Source of the DNA: Achromobacter xylosoxidans
Lineage (GTDB): Bacteria; Pseudomonadota; Gammaproteobacteria; Burkholderiales; Burkholderiaceae_B
Length of the DNA stretch: 64,000 nucleotides
Assembly: GCF_002192695.1 (NCBI RefSeq)
Contig: NZ_MTLG01000115.1
Coordinates: 1 to 64,000 of the forward strand
Direction: 5' to 3'
Each line of letters opens with the position of its first letter. Position 1 is the stretch's first letter. A program made the position numbers and the translations under genes. The notes beneath the pieces are model-generated. The model was not told where the DNA came from. It saw nothing but the letters and a program-made list of their open reading frames with translations, and ran no database searches. This document shows, piece after piece, positions 1 to 7,613 of this stretch.

Positions 1-4
1 GCCC

Positions 5-40
5 ACCCCCGAAGCGCTGCGCGCTTCCCCCTCAAGGGGG
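5..40. repeat. Burkholderiales-type intergenic hairpin repeat
   Basis: Two small perfect hairpins stand side by side: GAAGCGC (11-17) pairs with GCGCTTC (21-27), and CCCCC (27-31) pairs with GGGGG (36-40) around TCAA. The CCCCC at 6-10 could instead pair with 36-40, enclosing the first stem. I recognise this arrangement as a short repeat scattered between genes in many Burkholderiales genomes; that is recall, not a search. The rest of 1-188 shows no gene of its own and leads into the livH ribosome binding site. Confidence 0.6.
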
Positions 41-188
41 CATGCCTGTGGACCGGCGAAGCCGGCTCCGCGGCATCCGGATGGAGTGACACCAGTGCAT
101 GCGCCGTGCGTGGTGCGCAATCAGATTGGCTTTGGTGATTTGACCGCGAGCTAGGCCATCGGCAATTCGCGGCAAGGGGGAAGTCTTC

Positions 189-1109
189 ATGACGTTTACG
201 CTGATCGTCGAGCAATTGCTGAACGGTCTGCAGTTTGGGTTGATGTTGTTTCTGATCGCGGCCGGGCTGACCCTGGTGTTCGGCATCATGGACATCATGA
301 ATCTGGCTCACGGCTCGCTCTACATGGCCGGCGCTTATGTCGCCGCCGAAACCATGCAGCGCACAGGTTCATTCACCGCCGCCGTCCTGGTGGCGGCCGT
401 TGCCACCGGCATCGTCGGGGTGGTGCTGGAACTGACGCTGATCCGCCGCCTTGCGCTGCGCGACCATCTGGCCCAGGTGCTGGGCACCTACGCCGTCATA
501 CTCATCGCCAACGACCTGGTCAAGATGATCTGGGGCCCGGCCCCCGTCATGCTGAACATGCCGGCCGCGCTGTCCGGCCCGGTCCGGCTGCTGCCCGATC
601 TGCTCTATCCCGCCTACCGCCTCATGATCATCGTGTTCGGCGTGGCCGCCGCCGCGGGCCTGTACTGGTTCGTGACGCGCACCCGTGCAGGCGTGCTGGT
701 GCGGGCGGGCGCGTCCAACCGCCAGATGGCCACCCTGATGGGCGTGCGCGTGCCGCTGCTGTTCCTGGGCGTGTTCGTGCTGGGCGCCATGCTGGCCGCC
801 GTGGCCGGCGCCTTGCTCGGTCCGATCACCTCGGTGCAGGTGGGGATGGGTGAAGAAATCCTGATCCTGGTGCTGGTGTGCATCGTCATCGGCGGCATCG
901 GATCGATCCGCGGCGCCTTTGTCGGGGCGCTGCTGGTGGGCATGGTGGACACGGCGGGGCGGGCCTTCTTGCCCATGTTGCTGCGCCAGGTCTTTTCTCC
1001 GGCCGTGGCCTCCAGCGTCGGTCCGACGCTGGCCGCCATCGCCATTTATGTATTGATGGCGGCAGTGCTGGTGTTCCGGCCCTCCGGCTTGTTTCCGGCG
1101 CGGGGTTGA
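189..1109 (+). CDS. livH: Branched-chain amino acid-type ABC transporter permease (LivH family)
   Basis: This 306-residue polytopic inner-membrane protein is one of the two permeases of a LivHMGF-type ATP-driven importer. It has the LivH hallmark NLAHGSLYMAGAY near residues 38-50 and a cytoplasmic coupling loop around RAGASNRQMATLMGV (about 172-186). Length is normal for the family. The start at 189 is backed by the purine-rich AGGGGGAAG a few bases upstream. It begins a tight cluster with livM, livG and livF. No substrate-binding gene lies downstream, so it probably lies to the left of the window or elsewhere. The substrate could be branched-chain amino acids, amides, urea or aromatic acids, because these permeases look alike. 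Confidence 0.93.
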   Translation: MTFTLIVEQLLNGLQFGLMLFLIAAGLTLVFGIMDIMNLAHGSLYMAGAYVAAETMQRTGSFTAAVLVAAVATGIVGVVLELTLIRRLALRDHLAQVLGTYAVILIANDLVKMIWGPAPVMLNMPAALSGPVRLLPDLLYPAYRLMIIVFGVAAAAGLYWFVTRTRAGVLVRAGASNRQMATLMGVRVPLLFLGVFVLGAMLAAVAGALLGPITSVQVGMGEEILILVLVCIVIGGIGSIRGAFVGALLVGMVDTAGRAFLPMLLRQVFSPAVASSVGPTLAAIAIYVLMAAVLVFRPSGLFPARG

Positions 1110-1111
1110 GC

Positions 1112-2077
1112 ATGAAATCCATGATCTGGACCGTGGTCCTGCTGGCCGCGTTGGCCGTATTCCCCCTGGTCGCGCCGGCGCTGGGCCTGGACTTCTATAT
1201 TTCCTTCGTGCGGCGCGTGCTGATCTACGCGCTGGCCGCGACCAGCCTGAACCTGATCCTGGGCTACGGCGGCATGGTGGCGCTGGGGCACGCGGCCTTC
1301 TTCGGCGCGGGCGCCTATGCGGTCGGCATCCTGGCCATGTCGGGCGTGACGTCGGCCCTGATCGTCTGGCCGGCGGCGATGCTGCTGGCGGCGGTGCTGG
1401 CCTGCATCACGGGGGCGATTTCGCTGCGTACCCGCGGCGTGTACTTCATCATGATCACGCTGGCCTTCGCGCAGATGCTGTTCTATATCTTCATCTCGCT
1501 GCGCCAGTATGGCGGCGAAGACGGGCTGAACCTGCCGGGCTATTCGACCTTGCCGGGCATCGACCTGGCCAATGACGTCAGCTTCTATTACCTGGTGCTG
1601 GCGCTGTTCGCGCTGATCATGTGGATGTTCGGCCGCGTGGTGGCTTCCCGCTTCGGCACCGCCCTGCAAGGCATACGCGAAAACGAGTCGCGCATGGAGT
1701 CCATGGGCTATCCGGTTTATCGCACCAAGCTGATGGCGTTCACGCTGAGCGGCGCGGTGGCCGGCCTGGCCGGCGCGCTGCTGGCCAATCACAATCTCTT
1801 CATCTCGCCCAGCCTGATGCACTGGACCCAGTCGGCCAACCTGCTGATCATGGTGCTGGTGGGTGGCATCGGCCTGCGCTATGGCGGCGTGGCCGGCGCC
1901 GTGGTCATGCTGACCCTGGAAGAAGTGCTGCGCCTGTGGACCGAGTATTGGCACCTGCCCCTGGGCGTGCTGTTGCTGTGCGTGGTGTTCGGCGCGCCGC
2001 GCGGCCTGGTCGGGCTGTTCGGCCCCTTGTTCAGCGGCCGTGCCGCTGCCGCCCAATCCGGCAAGGTGGGATCATGA
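1112..2077 (+). CDS. livM: Branched-chain amino acid-type ABC transporter permease (LivM family)
   Basis: This is the second permease of the importer, 321 residues when started at the ATG at 1112, two bases after the livH stop. It has the LivM signature YGGMVALGHAAFFGAGAYAVGI split across residues about 50-70 and the coupling-loop motif RENESRMESMGYPVYRTKL typical of LivM. Several hydrophobic segments fill the rest. An in-frame upstream reading extends back to 878 but would overlap livH deeply, so the 1112 start is preferred. Its stop overlaps the livG start by four bases (ATGA), which suggests coupled translation and fixed subunit ratio. Confidence 0.93.
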   Translation: MKSMIWTVVLLAALAVFPLVAPALGLDFYISFVRRVLIYALAATSLNLILGYGGMVALGHAAFFGAGAYAVGILAMSGVTSALIVWPAAMLLAAVLACITGAISLRTRGVYFIMITLAFAQMLFYIFISLRQYGGEDGLNLPGYSTLPGIDLANDVSFYYLVLALFALIMWMFGRVVASRFGTALQGIRENESRMESMGYPVYRTKLMAFTLSGAVAGLAGALLANHNLFISPSLMHWTQSANLLIMVLVGGIGLRYGGVAGAVVMLTLEEVLRLWTEYWHLPLGVLLLCVVFGAPRGLVGLFGPLFSGRAAAAQSGKVGS

Positions 2078-2841
2078 ACGCTACCGTAACGCCGGCCTTG
2101 CAGGCTTCGGGACTGGTGCGCCGTTTCGGCGCGCTGGTCGCCACCGACAATGTGTCGCTGTCCCTGAACCCGGGCGAGATCCACGCCCTGATCGGCCCCA
2201 ACGGCGCGGGCAAGTCCACGCTGATCCATCTGCTGTCAGGCACGCTGGCGGCGGATTCGGGCACGCTGAAGGTGGGCGGACGTGACGTCACCGGCATGAA
2301 CGCCCATCAGCGCGTTTCCGCCGGGCTGTCGCGCTCGTACCAGATCACCAATATCTTCAAGCAGTCCACGGTGCTGGACAACCTGGTGCTGGCGGTGCAG
2401 GCGCACGCGGGCAGCAGCTTCCGCTTCTGGAAGCCGCGCGCCGCCGAATCGGCCTTGTACGAGCAGGCGCGTGAACTGGCGCGGGAATGCGCCATCGACG
2501 CCAGCCTGCTGGAACGTCCGGCCGGTACCCTGCCGCACGGCGAACAGCGCAAGGTCGAGTTCGCGCTGGCGCTGGCCGCGCGGCCTGCCGTGTTGTTGCT
2601 GGACGAACCCATGGCGGGCATGGGGCCGGACGAAACCGTGCGCCTGACCGAATTGATCGAATCGATGCGGGGCCGCGCCGCCATGCTGCTGGTCGAACAC
2701 GACATGCAGGCCGTGTTCCGCCTGGCCGACCGCCTGTCGGTCCTGGTGTACGGCCGCGTCATCGCGACCGGCACCCCCGACGAAATCCGCGCCAACCCGG
2801 AAGTGCGGCAAGCCTACCTGGGCGACGAGGAGACCGTGTGA
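2074..2841 (+). CDS. livG: ABC transporter ATP-binding protein (LivG family)
   Basis: A 255-residue cytoplasmic ATPase that energises the LivHM pore. The Walker A motif GPNGAGKST and Walker B LLLDEPMAGMG are intact, followed by the H-loop in LLVEHDM. The signature motif reads LPHGEQRK rather than LSGGQ, a relaxed form common in LivG proteins. The ATG at 2074 overlaps the livM stop, and the stop TGA (2839-2841) overlaps the livF ATG. A longer reading back to 1621 would lie inside livM and is not credible. Confidence 0.93.
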   Translation: MNATVTPALQASGLVRRFGALVATDNVSLSLNPGEIHALIGPNGAGKSTLIHLLSGTLAADSGTLKVGGRDVTGMNAHQRVSAGLSRSYQITNIFKQSTVLDNLVLAVQAHAGSSFRFWKPRAAESALYEQARELARECAIDASLLERPAGTLPHGEQRKVEFALALAARPAVLLLDEPMAGMGPDETVRLTELIESMRGRAAMLLVEHDMQAVFRLADRLSVLVYGRVIATGTPDEIRANPEVRQAYLGDEETV

Positions 2842-3545
2842 TGCTGACCATCGAATCCGCCAAGAGCGGTTACGGCGCCAGCCAGGTGCTGTTCGGCGTG
2901 GACCTGCAGATCGGCGCCGGCCAGGTCGTGACCTTGCTGGGCCGCAACGGCATGGGCAAGACCACCTTGCTGCGCACCTTGTTCGGCCAGTTGCCGCTGC
3001 GCGGCGGCAAGATCCAGTTCGCGGGGCAGGACATCAGCGGCTGGAGTCCGGACCGCATCGCGCGGGTCGGCATGGCCATCGTGCCGGAAGGGCGGCAGTG
3101 TTTCCCCAACCTGACGGTGCGCGAACACCTGACGGCCTTCGTCGCCGCCCGCAATCCGGACATCGGCGAACCCTGGACGCCAGAACGCGTCTTCGAACTC
3201 TTTCCCCGCCTGCAGGAGCGCGCCCGCAACATGGGCAACCAGCTGTCGGGCGGCGAACAGCAGATGCTGGCCATCGGCCGGGCGCTGGTCACCAATCCGC
3301 GGCTCCTGATCCTGGACGAGGCCACCGAAGGACTGGCGCCCAAGATCCGCGAGGAAATCTGGAATTGCCTGGCGCGCTTGCGCCAGGCCGGCCAGACCAT
3401 CCTGGTCATCGACAAATACGTCGAGCGGCTGCTCAGCCTGGCCGACCGTCACGTGATCCTGGAACGCGGCAAGGTGGTGTGGACCGGAGACTCCCAGGCC
3501 TTGGACGCCGATCGCGGCCTCTGGGAACGCTATCTGGGCGTGTAG
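2841..3545 (+). CDS. livF: ABC transporter ATP-binding protein (LivF family)
   Basis: The second ATPase of the transporter, 234 residues, the usual LivF size. It contains Walker A GRNGMGKTT, a Q-loop region, the signature LSGGEQQML and Walker B LLILDEATEGLAP. It starts at the ATG that shares one base with the livG stop, so livG and livF are translationally coupled. It closes the livHMGF cluster; the next gene on this strand starts 308 bases later and belongs to a different system. A 13-bp inverted repeat begins 7 bases after its stop. Confidence 0.93.
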   Translation: MLTIESAKSGYGASQVLFGVDLQIGAGQVVTLLGRNGMGKTTLLRTLFGQLPLRGGKIQFAGQDISGWSPDRIARVGMAIVPEGRQCFPNLTVREHLTAFVAARNPDIGEPWTPERVFELFPRLQERARNMGNQLSGGEQQMLAIGRALVTNPRLLILDEATEGLAPKIREEIWNCLARLRQAGQTILVIDKYVERLLSLADRHVILERGKVVWTGDSQALDADRGLWERYLGV

Positions 3546-3552
3546 CAAGAAA

Positions 3553-3623
3553 GCTGCAATACAAACAGGCAAATGCCGTCAGTCGTGACATAAAAAGCAA
3601 TAAATTGACATTTGTATTGCAGC
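3553..3623. repeat. 13-bp perfect inverted repeat with candidate -35 box
   Basis: GCTGCAATACAAA (3553-3565) is exactly repeated as its reverse complement TTTGTATTGCAGC (3611-3623), with 45 bases between. A consensus TTGACA (3605-3610) touches the right arm, but no good -10 box follows at 16-18 bases, so a promoter here is only a possibility. The element is AT-rich against its surroundings. It sits just after livF and 230 bases before siaA. It could be a binding site for a dimeric regulator, a stem ending the liv transcript, or both. The remainder of the 308-base gap (3546-3853) holds no gene; the siaA ribosome binding site AGGAAG is at 3841-3846. Confidence 0.6.
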
Positions 3624-3853
3624 CATGCAACTTAAGACACTCGAGCGTCTTACAAGCGTTTGCTCCTGTTTCAATTGGAACCACTGTTCTCTACACTTGT
3701 CGCGCCGGACGCGCCTCGCGGGCGCGCCCGCAACAGGCTCATGGCTGAACAAGCGGGGCAAGCGCGCGGCGAAACATCGTTACACAACGAATGCCCGCTT
3801 ATGCGTCCCCTTCACGCACGTTACGTCTTATCAGGCAGTAAGGAAGACTTTGC

Positions 3854-5842
3854 ATGGCGAAATGGGGTTTGCGCAGAAAATCGTTGATGGCGCTGTTGCT
3901 GGCGTGCCTGGTCGCGCTGGCGCCGGCCGCCCTGATAGGCTGGCAGGTGCTGGACGGCGTCAGGGAGCACTTCGGGCGCGCTTTCTCCGACAACTTCACG
4001 CAATTGAACCGCCAGCGCATCCTGGCGCCGGTATCCCGCGAACTGGCCCTGTCGCTGCGGCTGGCGGATAGCGAGGTCACGCGCCGCTGGCTGCGCCACG
4101 AAGGCGATCCGGCCGCGCGCGAACTGTTCTTCCGCGAGGCCGATGGCTACCGCCGCGATCTGCTGGGCCGTGCCTACTTCATCGCCAGCGCGGCCTCCGG
4201 CAACTATTACTTCAACGACGACCAGCCCCTGTCCGAGACGCCGCGCTACACGCTGAGCAAAAGCGCTGCCGACGACGCCTGGTTCTACCTGACGCTGGCC
4301 TCGTCCGCCAAGTACAACATCAACGTCAACCCGGACCTGAAGCTCAAGACCACCAAGGTCTGGATCAATGTCCAGGTGCGCGACGGCGACCGGGTCATCG
4401 GCCTGACCGGCTCCGGCCTGGACGTGGGCGGGTTCCTGCGCGAATTCGTCAATAGCGGCCAGCCGGGCGTCACGCCCATCATCATCGACGAGAAAGGCGC
4501 GATCCAGGCGCACATGGACGCCTCGCTCATCGCCTACAACTCGGGCGCGGGCGGCGCCGGCGCCACCCGCGGCACGGTGTTCAATCTGCTGGACGGCGGC
4601 GAAGGGCGCGCCGAGCTGGCCGCGGCCATGAAGGCGGCGCGGACCGACCCGCAGTCGGTGCAATCCGCCTGGGTCAAGATGGACGGCATCCGGCAGCTGG
4701 TGTCCGTGGCCTACATGCCGGAGCTGCACTGGCACGTGTTGACCGTGGTGGACCTGGGCGCCGCGCGGGTGCTGGACACGGATTGGCTCTGGCCCGCGGC
4801 CATTGGCCTGGTGGTGCTGTTCGCGGCCATGCTGCTGTGCTTCGGCTACGCCATCGAACGCCTGATGCTGCGTCCCTTGCGCCGCCTGCAGCAGTCGGCG
4901 CGGGCCATCGCCGATGGCAGCTACGACGTGCGCCTGCCGCCGGGCGGCCAGGACGAGATCGGCGACCTCAGCCGCGCCTTCGGCGTGATGGCGGACAAGG
5001 TGCGCCAGCACACGGCCGAACTCGAGACCAAGGTGCGCGAGCGCACCTCCGAACTCGAGGACGCCAACCGCGCCATGGCCGCCGCGCACAAGAAAATTGA
5101 CGATTCCATCGACTACGCCAGCCTGATCCAGCGCGCCATCCTGCCGGACCGCCAGCTGACCCAGTCCCTGGGCGCGCATCATTTCGTGCTGTGGAAGCCG
5201 CGCGACGTGGTCGGCGGCGACTTCTACGTGTTCCGCTCCGACGGCGCCAATTGCCTGCTGGGCATCATGGATTGCGCCGGCCACGGCGTGCCCGGCGCGC
5301 TGATGACCATGCTGGCCCGCGCGGCCATAGACCTGGCGATCACCGAGGCGGGACCGGCCGATCCGGCCGCCATCCTGACCCGCACCGACAGCGCCATCCG
5401 CGCCATGCTTGCGGACGCGCAATTGCCGCGCGCGCTGGCCACGAACACCGATGCGGCCCTGGTATATATTGACCGCCAAGCCGGCAGGCTGCTGTACGCG
5501 GGCGCCAAGATCAGCCTGTACGCAAGCAATGGCGAGGAACTGCGCGAGGTGCCCGGCGGCAAGCGGGCGCTGGGGGACAAGCGCACCGAGATCTACGAAA
5601 ACATCGAGTTGCGGATGGAGCCGGGCTGGACCTACTACCTGGTCACGGACGGGTTCCTGGACCAGGCGGGAGGCGAACACGGCTTTGGCTTCGGCAATAC
5701 GCGGTTCGCGGAAATGCTCAAGACACACGCGCGCCGGCCGTTAACCGAACAGGCGGCCGCCTTTACCCAGGCGCTGGCACAGTACCAAGGCGGGCGGCCG
5801 CAGCGTGATGACATCACCTTGCTGTCGTTTCGTTTCGAATAA
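3854..5842 (+). CDS. siaA: SiaA-like membrane sensor with HAMP and SpoIIE/PP2C phosphatase domain
   Basis: A 662-residue inner-membrane sensor phosphatase. The layout is TM1 at about 10-30, a periplasmic Cache-like sensor region (about 40-300), TM2 at about 312-335, HAMP (about 336-390), a short coiled coil (about 390-415) and a PP2C/SpoIIE domain (about 430-660). Metal-binding aspartates are visible in GGDFY (D456), MDCAGHG (D473), VTDG (D599) and RDD (652-653). In Pseudomonas aeruginosa, SiaA removes phosphate from SiaC and so turns on c-di-GMP synthesis by SiaD in response to an outside signal. The following three genes match SiaB, SiaC and SiaD in order, which makes the assignment strong. 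The ligand of the sensor domain cannot be read from sequence. Confidence 0.9.
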   Translation: MAKWGLRRKSLMALLLACLVALAPAALIGWQVLDGVREHFGRAFSDNFTQLNRQRILAPVSRELALSLRLADSEVTRRWLRHEGDPAARELFFREADGYRRDLLGRAYFIASAASGNYYFNDDQPLSETPRYTLSKSAADDAWFYLTLASSAKYNINVNPDLKLKTTKVWINVQVRDGDRVIGLTGSGLDVGGFLREFVNSGQPGVTPIIIDEKGAIQAHMDASLIAYNSGAGGAGATRGTVFNLLDGGEGRAELAAAMKAARTDPQSVQSAWVKMDGIRQLVSVAYMPELHWHVLTVVDLGAARVLDTDWLWPAAIGLVVLFAAMLLCFGYAIERLMLRPLRRLQQSARAIADGSYDVRLPPGGQDEIGDLSRAFGVMADKVRQHTAELETKVRERTSELEDANRAMAAAHKKIDDSIDYASLIQRAILPDRQLTQSLGAHHFVLWKPRDVVGGDFYVFRSDGANCLLGIMDCAGHGVPGALMTMLARAAIDLAITEAGPADPAAILTRTDSAIRAMLADAQLPRALATNTDAALVYIDRQAGRLLYAGAKISLYASNGEELREVPGGKRALGDKRTEIYENIELRMEPGWTYYLVTDGFLDQAGGEHGFGFGNTRFAEMLKTHARRPLTEQAAAFTQALAQYQGGRPQRDDITLLSFRFE

Positions 5843-5865
5843 ACGTTATCAGGGCGCTTACCCCC

Positions 5866-6405
5866 ATGAATGCCTCCGATCTTTACGCATTGGGCGAACG
5901 GTTCAACCAGAATCGCACTCTGTTGTGCTTCAACGGACCGACTTCCCGCAGCCTGATCGAGGAAATCGGCAATGCGCTCAAGAACTACCTGAACGCGGAG
6001 CACGCGCGGCCGGCCGAGGCCATGGATGTCTTCTCCGTCTACATCGAGATGATCCAGAACATCCGCCAGTACGCCGCGCTGCATGACGACGTGGACGCCT
6101 CGGCCACCGTGGTGATCGGCCGCCGCGATGAAAGCCGCTATGTGGTGTCCGCGGGCAATCTGGTCAAGGCGGAGGACGGCCAGTCGCTGGTTGCCCGCAT
6201 CCAGGAACTGGCGGCGCTGGACAAGGCGGCGCTGAAGGCCGAGTACAAGGCGCAGTTGCACAAGCCGCGCGCCCAGGGCGTCGCCTCGGGCGCGGGCCTG
6301 GGCCTGATCGATATCGCCCGCCGGGCCGGCGCGCCGCTGGAAGCCAGCCTGACGCCCGCCGCGACACCCGGGCAGGCGTTCTTCAGCCTGAGCGTCGTGA
6401 TCTGA
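5866..6405 (+). CDS. siaB: SiaB family protein kinase
   Basis: A 179-residue cytoplasmic protein of the SiaB family (GHKL-like ATP-binding fold, related to anti-sigma-factor kinases). An N-box-like helix is seen in EMIQNIRQYA (about 61-70, N64) and a glycine-rich G box in SGAGLGLIDIA (about 141-151). Known SiaB phosphorylates a threonine of SiaC and thereby opposes SiaA. The gene starts 23 bases after siaA with only a weak AGGG upstream, so its translation may depend on read-through of the mRNA from siaA. Confidence 0.87.
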   Translation: MNASDLYALGERFNQNRTLLCFNGPTSRSLIEEIGNALKNYLNAEHARPAEAMDVFSVYIEMIQNIRQYAALHDDVDASATVVIGRRDESRYVVSAGNLVKAEDGQSLVARIQELAALDKAALKAEYKAQLHKPRAQGVASGAGLGLIDIARRAGAPLEASLTPAATPGQAFFSLSVVI

Positions 6406-6441
6406 AGGCGCGCCCGGCCAAGAACATATTTGGAGCAATTG

Positions 6442-6819
6442 ATGAAAGATCTGAACATTCCCGGGACCCAGTCCACGCCCGCCATCACCGCCGACACCGC
6501 TGCCGGCGTGCTGGCGATGCGCGGCGACTCCTATCCCGAGAATTCCTTCGAACTCTTCGGTCCCGTGATCGAATGGGTCGAAGCCTACCTGCTGAGCAGC
6601 GCCGCGCCCCTGAAGCTGGAACTCGAGCTGCTGTACCTGAACACCAGCAGCATCAAGTCGGTCATGGACATCTTCGATCTGCTGGAGGCCGCCCACGGCA
6701 AGGGCCGCGAGGTCAGCGTGACCTGGTTCTACGACATGCGCAATGAGCGCGTCGGCGAGCTGGCCGAGGAATTCAAGGAAGACTGCACCTTTCCATTTTC
6801 AGTCATCGGCCGCCAATGA
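6442..6819 (+). CDS. siaC: SiaC family regulatory phosphoprotein
   Basis: A 125-residue cytoplasmic switch protein (DUF1987/SiaC family) that, unphosphorylated, binds and activates the cyclase SiaD. The threonine phosphorylated in the Pseudomonas protein is T68; here the motif LNTSSIKS places a threonine at exactly residue 68 when the ATG at 6442 is used. That start also has a good GGAG five bases upstream (6432-6435). An in-frame TTG at 6430 would add four residues and lacks such a site. The stop overlaps the siaD start by four bases (ATGA), so switch protein and cyclase are translationally coupled. Confidence 0.92.
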   Translation: MKDLNIPGTQSTPAITADTAAGVLAMRGDSYPENSFELFGPVIEWVEAYLLSSAAPLKLELELLYLNTSSIKSVMDIFDLLEAAHGKGREVSVTWFYDMRNERVGELAEEFKEDCTFPFSVIGRQ

Positions 6820-7613
6820 AATCCGACGCCGCCCAGCTCGACAAGCGCATCGCCGAATTGCTGGCGGATCCCGCCTATGAAGGCCATCCGCTGCGCGAAG
6901 CGCTGGGCGCGCTCTGGCGGCATACCGGCGAGCAGATGGCGCGCATCGAGCGCGTGACCCAGCTGTCGGACGCCTACCAGAGCATGGCGCATGAGCGCGA
7001 GTTGGGCCTGTGCGACCGTTTTGACCGGCAGTTGCGCCGCCTGACCCGCATCGCACGCATCTCGGACCACTATCAAAGCATGATGCGGGACCTGAATTCC
7101 GCCTTGCTGGAAACCTCCAATCGCGATCCCCTGACCGGTCTCCTGAACCGGCGCGCCTTGATGGAAATGATCAAGCAGGAGGTTCTGCGCGTGTCCCGCG
7201 GCGGCTCGACTTTCATCGTGGCGATGCTGGACGTGGATCACTTCAAGTCGGTCAACGACCGCTATGGCCATGAAACGGGCGACCGCGCGCTGGTCGAGCT
7301 GGCTGGCGTGCTGGGCAAGAACCTGCGTGAATACGATCTGTGCGGCCGCTGGGGCGGCGAGGAGTTCCTGGTGCTGTTGCCCAGTACCCAGCCCGAGGAC
7401 GCCCAGCGCGTGATGGACAGGCTGGTGGGCGCGGTGCGCGCCCTGGCGATCACGGTGGGGGATGGCATGTTGAGATTGACGGTCAGCATAGGCATGGCAT
7501 ATCACCAGTTGGGGGAAACCTTCTCTGAAACGCTCAGCCGTGCGGACCAGGCCTTGTACCTGGCCAAGCAGGACGGACGCGACCGCGTCGAACTCGGGTT
7601 TCCGAAGCGCTGA
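6816..7613 (+). CDS. siaD: SiaD-like diguanylate cyclase (GGDEF)
   Basis: A 265-residue cytoplasmic diguanylate cyclase making c-di-GMP from two GTP. Residues 1-95 form the helical region that in SiaD contacts SiaC; the GGDEF domain fills about 100-262. The active site is GGEEF (180-184), preceded by five residues and then RxxD (R171-D174), the spacing of a product-inhibition I-site. LDVDHFKSVND carries the metal-binding aspartate. It overlaps siaC by four bases and the next gene by one base, making an unbroken translational chain. Confidence 0.92.
   Translation: MKSDAAQLDKRIAELLADPAYEGHPLREALGALWRHTGEQMARIERVTQLSDAYQSMAHERELGLCDRFDRQLRRLTRIARISDHYQSMMRDLNSALLETSNRDPLTGLLNRRALMEMIKQEVLRVSRGGSTFIVAMLDVDHFKSVNDRYGHETGDRALVELAGVLGKNLREYDLCGRWGGEEFLVLLPSTQPEDAQRVMDRLVGAVRALAITVGDGMLRLTVSIGMAYHQLGETFSETLSRADQALYLAKQDGRDRVELGFPKR

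Noticed and set aside
20-300. 88-residue minus-strand frame at the left edge
   Set aside because: It overlaps the livH start region and the hairpin repeat and has no recognisable features.
3821-5728. 635-residue open frame antisense to siaA
   Set aside because: It lies wholly on the other strand of a gene with clear phosphatase motifs; long antisense frames are expected in GC-rich codon usage, and its composition (many H, Q, R, G) matches no family.
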